In this document: positions 62,287 to 64,000 of the stretch, in pieces
Numbering within the stretch: the stretch's first letter is position 1
How the letters are laid out: every line of letters starts with the position of its first letter
From: Spinellus fusiger
Taxonomy: Eukaryota; Mucoromycota; Mucoromycetes; Mucorales; Phycomycetaceae
NCBI GenBank assembly: GCA_025094145.1
Contig: JALLLS010000084.1
Coordinates: forward strand, 83,090-147,089
Direction of reading: 5' to 3'
Length of the DNA stretch: 64,000 bases
The notes under the pieces: model-generated
Seen by the model: only the letters and a program-made list of their open reading frames with translations
Database searches by the model: none
Told to the model about the DNA's origin: nothing
Position numbers and translations under genes: made by a program

Positions 62287-63077
62287 ATAATTATGTATTT
62301 TATATATCTATTTTTATACAGTATCATCAGACAAATAATAAACCAAGTGCAGATTAACAATAAACTGTGTGTTTATGTCTGTATGTGAGCACATACGAAG
62401 AGAGATATAAATCACTCTGTCTCTACAGATGAAACTATCTCATTTGACAGGGGTTACTGTTTATTTATACATTATTCATTGAAGCTATTCTGAGAGCTTA
62501 AACAATTGAAAAGGTAGATTTAATATGCTTTTAAATATAATATATAAAATAAATGTCCAGAAAGAAGGAAAATGAATGTTTATGATAAATGGGACTTCCG
62601 GAAAGCTAATGCCAACAAGAAAATAAGATACTAAGAAAATTAATATCTTTCTGTAGTAGTTATAATTTCGATGAAGAGCATTATCAGAATTAATTAATTC
62701 CGAAGATATGAATTAAATCACTATTCTAGAAGCTTATGAGTTTCCTAAACAATAGAATAGAGAGTGGTAGTGGAAAAATTGGGAGATGTGGAAACTAAGG
62801 CTTATCGATGGAGGGTTTTGGTACTCTACACTGTCACTAAAATCACTTCACAAGAACTTATCAACAGTTTCAATAATTAAGTTAATTATTCATGCTTCTA
62901 CTCAAAGTGTTAAGTGGAAGTGATTTGATCAATTACTTCTAGTACTGATGGACAACCACAATATACGAATTTTATTGTTTAAGGATACAAATATGTTTAC
63001 ATTCTATATCTTTATTTATGATGAATAGGAGAAATCACTACAATATTCTTTGTTTAAATAATCATATTCAATTACTA
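62287..63077. other. Intergenic, no gene seen
   Basis: 3' UTR of the membrane-protein gene and AT-rich sequence up to the transposon end. Confidence 0.5.
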
Positions 63078-64000
63078 CAGTGTCAGGCAAAATAATAATA
63101 ATAAATTCTTTTTATTTTACTTATTCCTTATTTCTTCTTTTTCCGCTATATCATCTATTATGTCTAACACCACTGAACAAATCACCAAGCCTACTGGAAA
63201 CAAGAAAAAAGAATATTGATGATTTTACTTGTAAACTCATTGTTCGCGAGGCCACCGTAAATGGCACCAGACAAATGGATATTGCAACCATGTTTGGTGT
63301 CAGTAATTCCGCTGTCAGCCTTATCATGAAGAGATATAAGAAAAATGACAGCTTCAAGGCATAAAAAGGCTCTTAGTGCAAGCTTATTCTTAGTTATAGA
63401 GACGAGAGAGAGGCTGTATGCGAGATAGAAAAGAGTTCATTTCAGACAATAGATCAACTTTGCAAGCAGATAACCACCAAAGTGTGCATGCACACTTTTA
63501 GAAGAATGATGAAGGATTTTGGCTTATTTTCTTACAGGGCAATCATAAAACTTTCTCTTACCAATAATCATAGGAAGTTGAGGCTTGCTTGGGCCAAGGT
63601 CCACCTCCACTGGGCAGAAAAAGACTGGAAGACGGTCATATGGTCCAATGAATCGAAGTACCAGATAATGAGCAACAACCACCCCAACAGGATAGTGCTC
63701 AGGAAGAAGTAGGGGCTGCTCCCAAAGAATGTGAAGCCAACGACAAAGTTTGGTGGTGGTGGGGTGATGGTGTGGGGTTCTCTTTTCTGGTGAAGGTGTC
63801 GGCAGACTTGCTGTGGTGGAGGGGTCCATCAATAGTGTCAAATACACTAGCATTTTATAGAAGACCTATTGCCTTGAGCTGGCTTGTCTTTCCGTAATGA
63901 ATCCAGTGGTAGGCTATGTTCTTCAAGAGGACAATGCTATATGACATACTAGTAAGGAGACTGGGAAATGGAAGGATGAGAGAGGTATAGTCATGATGGA
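63078..64000 (+). mobile_element. Tc1/mariner element, cut by the window edge
   Basis: The left end CAGTGTCAGGCAAAATAATA is preceded by TA (63076-63077). The element continues past 64000. Its sequence differs from the elements at 1-400 and 13-15 kb, so it is a separate Tc1 family. Confidence 0.8.
63145..64000 (+). pseudogene. Tc1 transposase, broken and partial
   Basis: The start MSNTTEQITKPTGNKKKEY is followed by a frame change, then IVREATVNGTRQMDIATMFG with VSNSAVSLIMKRYKK, the helix-turn-helix (63080-63364). At 63482-63712 are MCMHTFRRMMKDFGL and KVHLHWAEKDWKTVIWSNES; the first catalytic Asp (usually WSDES) is Asn here. Further on KPTTKFGGGGVMVWG and VFLQEDNA (second Asp) are in other frames. 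It is inactive. Confidence 0.83.

Overview
The window looks like a nuclear contig from an early-diverging fungus, most likely Mucoromycota (Mucorales-like). This is inferred from gene content and architecture, not proven. It is AT-rich. Genes are mostly split by short GT-AG introns of about 45-110 bases, often with CTAAC/CTAAT-like branch sites. The housekeeping proteins are fungal in character (GFA1, mitochondrial ATP2, RRP8, an RBM25-type PWI protein). Long gene-poor stretches are littered with decayed transposons. I see no rRNA gene, convincing tRNA or CRISPR array. Layout: 1-6.7 kb is transposon debris: a Tc1/mariner transposase tail, a C-terminal fragment of a Fanzor/TnpB-like RNA-guided nuclease, and a minus-strand, internally deleted non-LTR retrotransposon. 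A three-exon C2H2 zinc-finger gene follows at 7.05-8.13 kb, with a 16-base micro-exon. At 10.6-12.3 kb is a short ATP-dependent DNA ligase with a mitochondrial-looking leader and an apparent frameshift. At 13.0-15.1 kb two Tc1-type elements abut, sharing one TA. At 15.9-20.2 kb rrp8 (+) and an RBM25-like splicing factor (-) converge. A second, different Fanzor remnant lies at 20.6 kb. A HEAT-repeat gene resembling dynein axonemal assembly factor 5 (-) and gfa1 (-) run in tandem at 22.4-26.6 kb. ATP synthase beta (+) follows at 29.0-30.7 kb. The second half holds a Mutator-like element (31.9-33.7 kb), a B-box/DUF2009 gene (-, 34.5-37.0 kb), a DDE transposon with long inverted repeats (39.1-41.0 kb) and a truncated relative (45.5-46.0 kb). 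It also holds an unrecognised 615-codon reading frame with a nuclease-like signature (41.5-43.4 kb), a NagD-type HAD phosphatase (47.9-49.2 kb), a large Asn/Ser-rich gene possibly related to HDA2/HDA3 histone-deacetylase-complex subunits (49.9-53.4 kb), a Sel1-repeat protein of the chitin-synthase-activator type (-, 54.9-56.8 kb), a third Fanzor remnant (59 kb), a secretory single-pass membrane protein with acidic hexapeptide repeats (60.8-62.3 kb) and a Tc1-type element running off the right edge. The genes do not form one pathway. GFA1 (UDP-GlcNAc supply for chitin) and the Sel1 protein could both serve cell-wall synthesis, and ATP2 and possibly the ligase act in mitochondria. The most interesting signals are three Fanzor fragments of at least two subfamilies, two of them sharing an intron inside the zinc finger; a dynein-assembly-factor homologue in an apparently non-flagellate lineage; and the essential micro-exon. 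All exon joins were made by eye from splice signals and frame.
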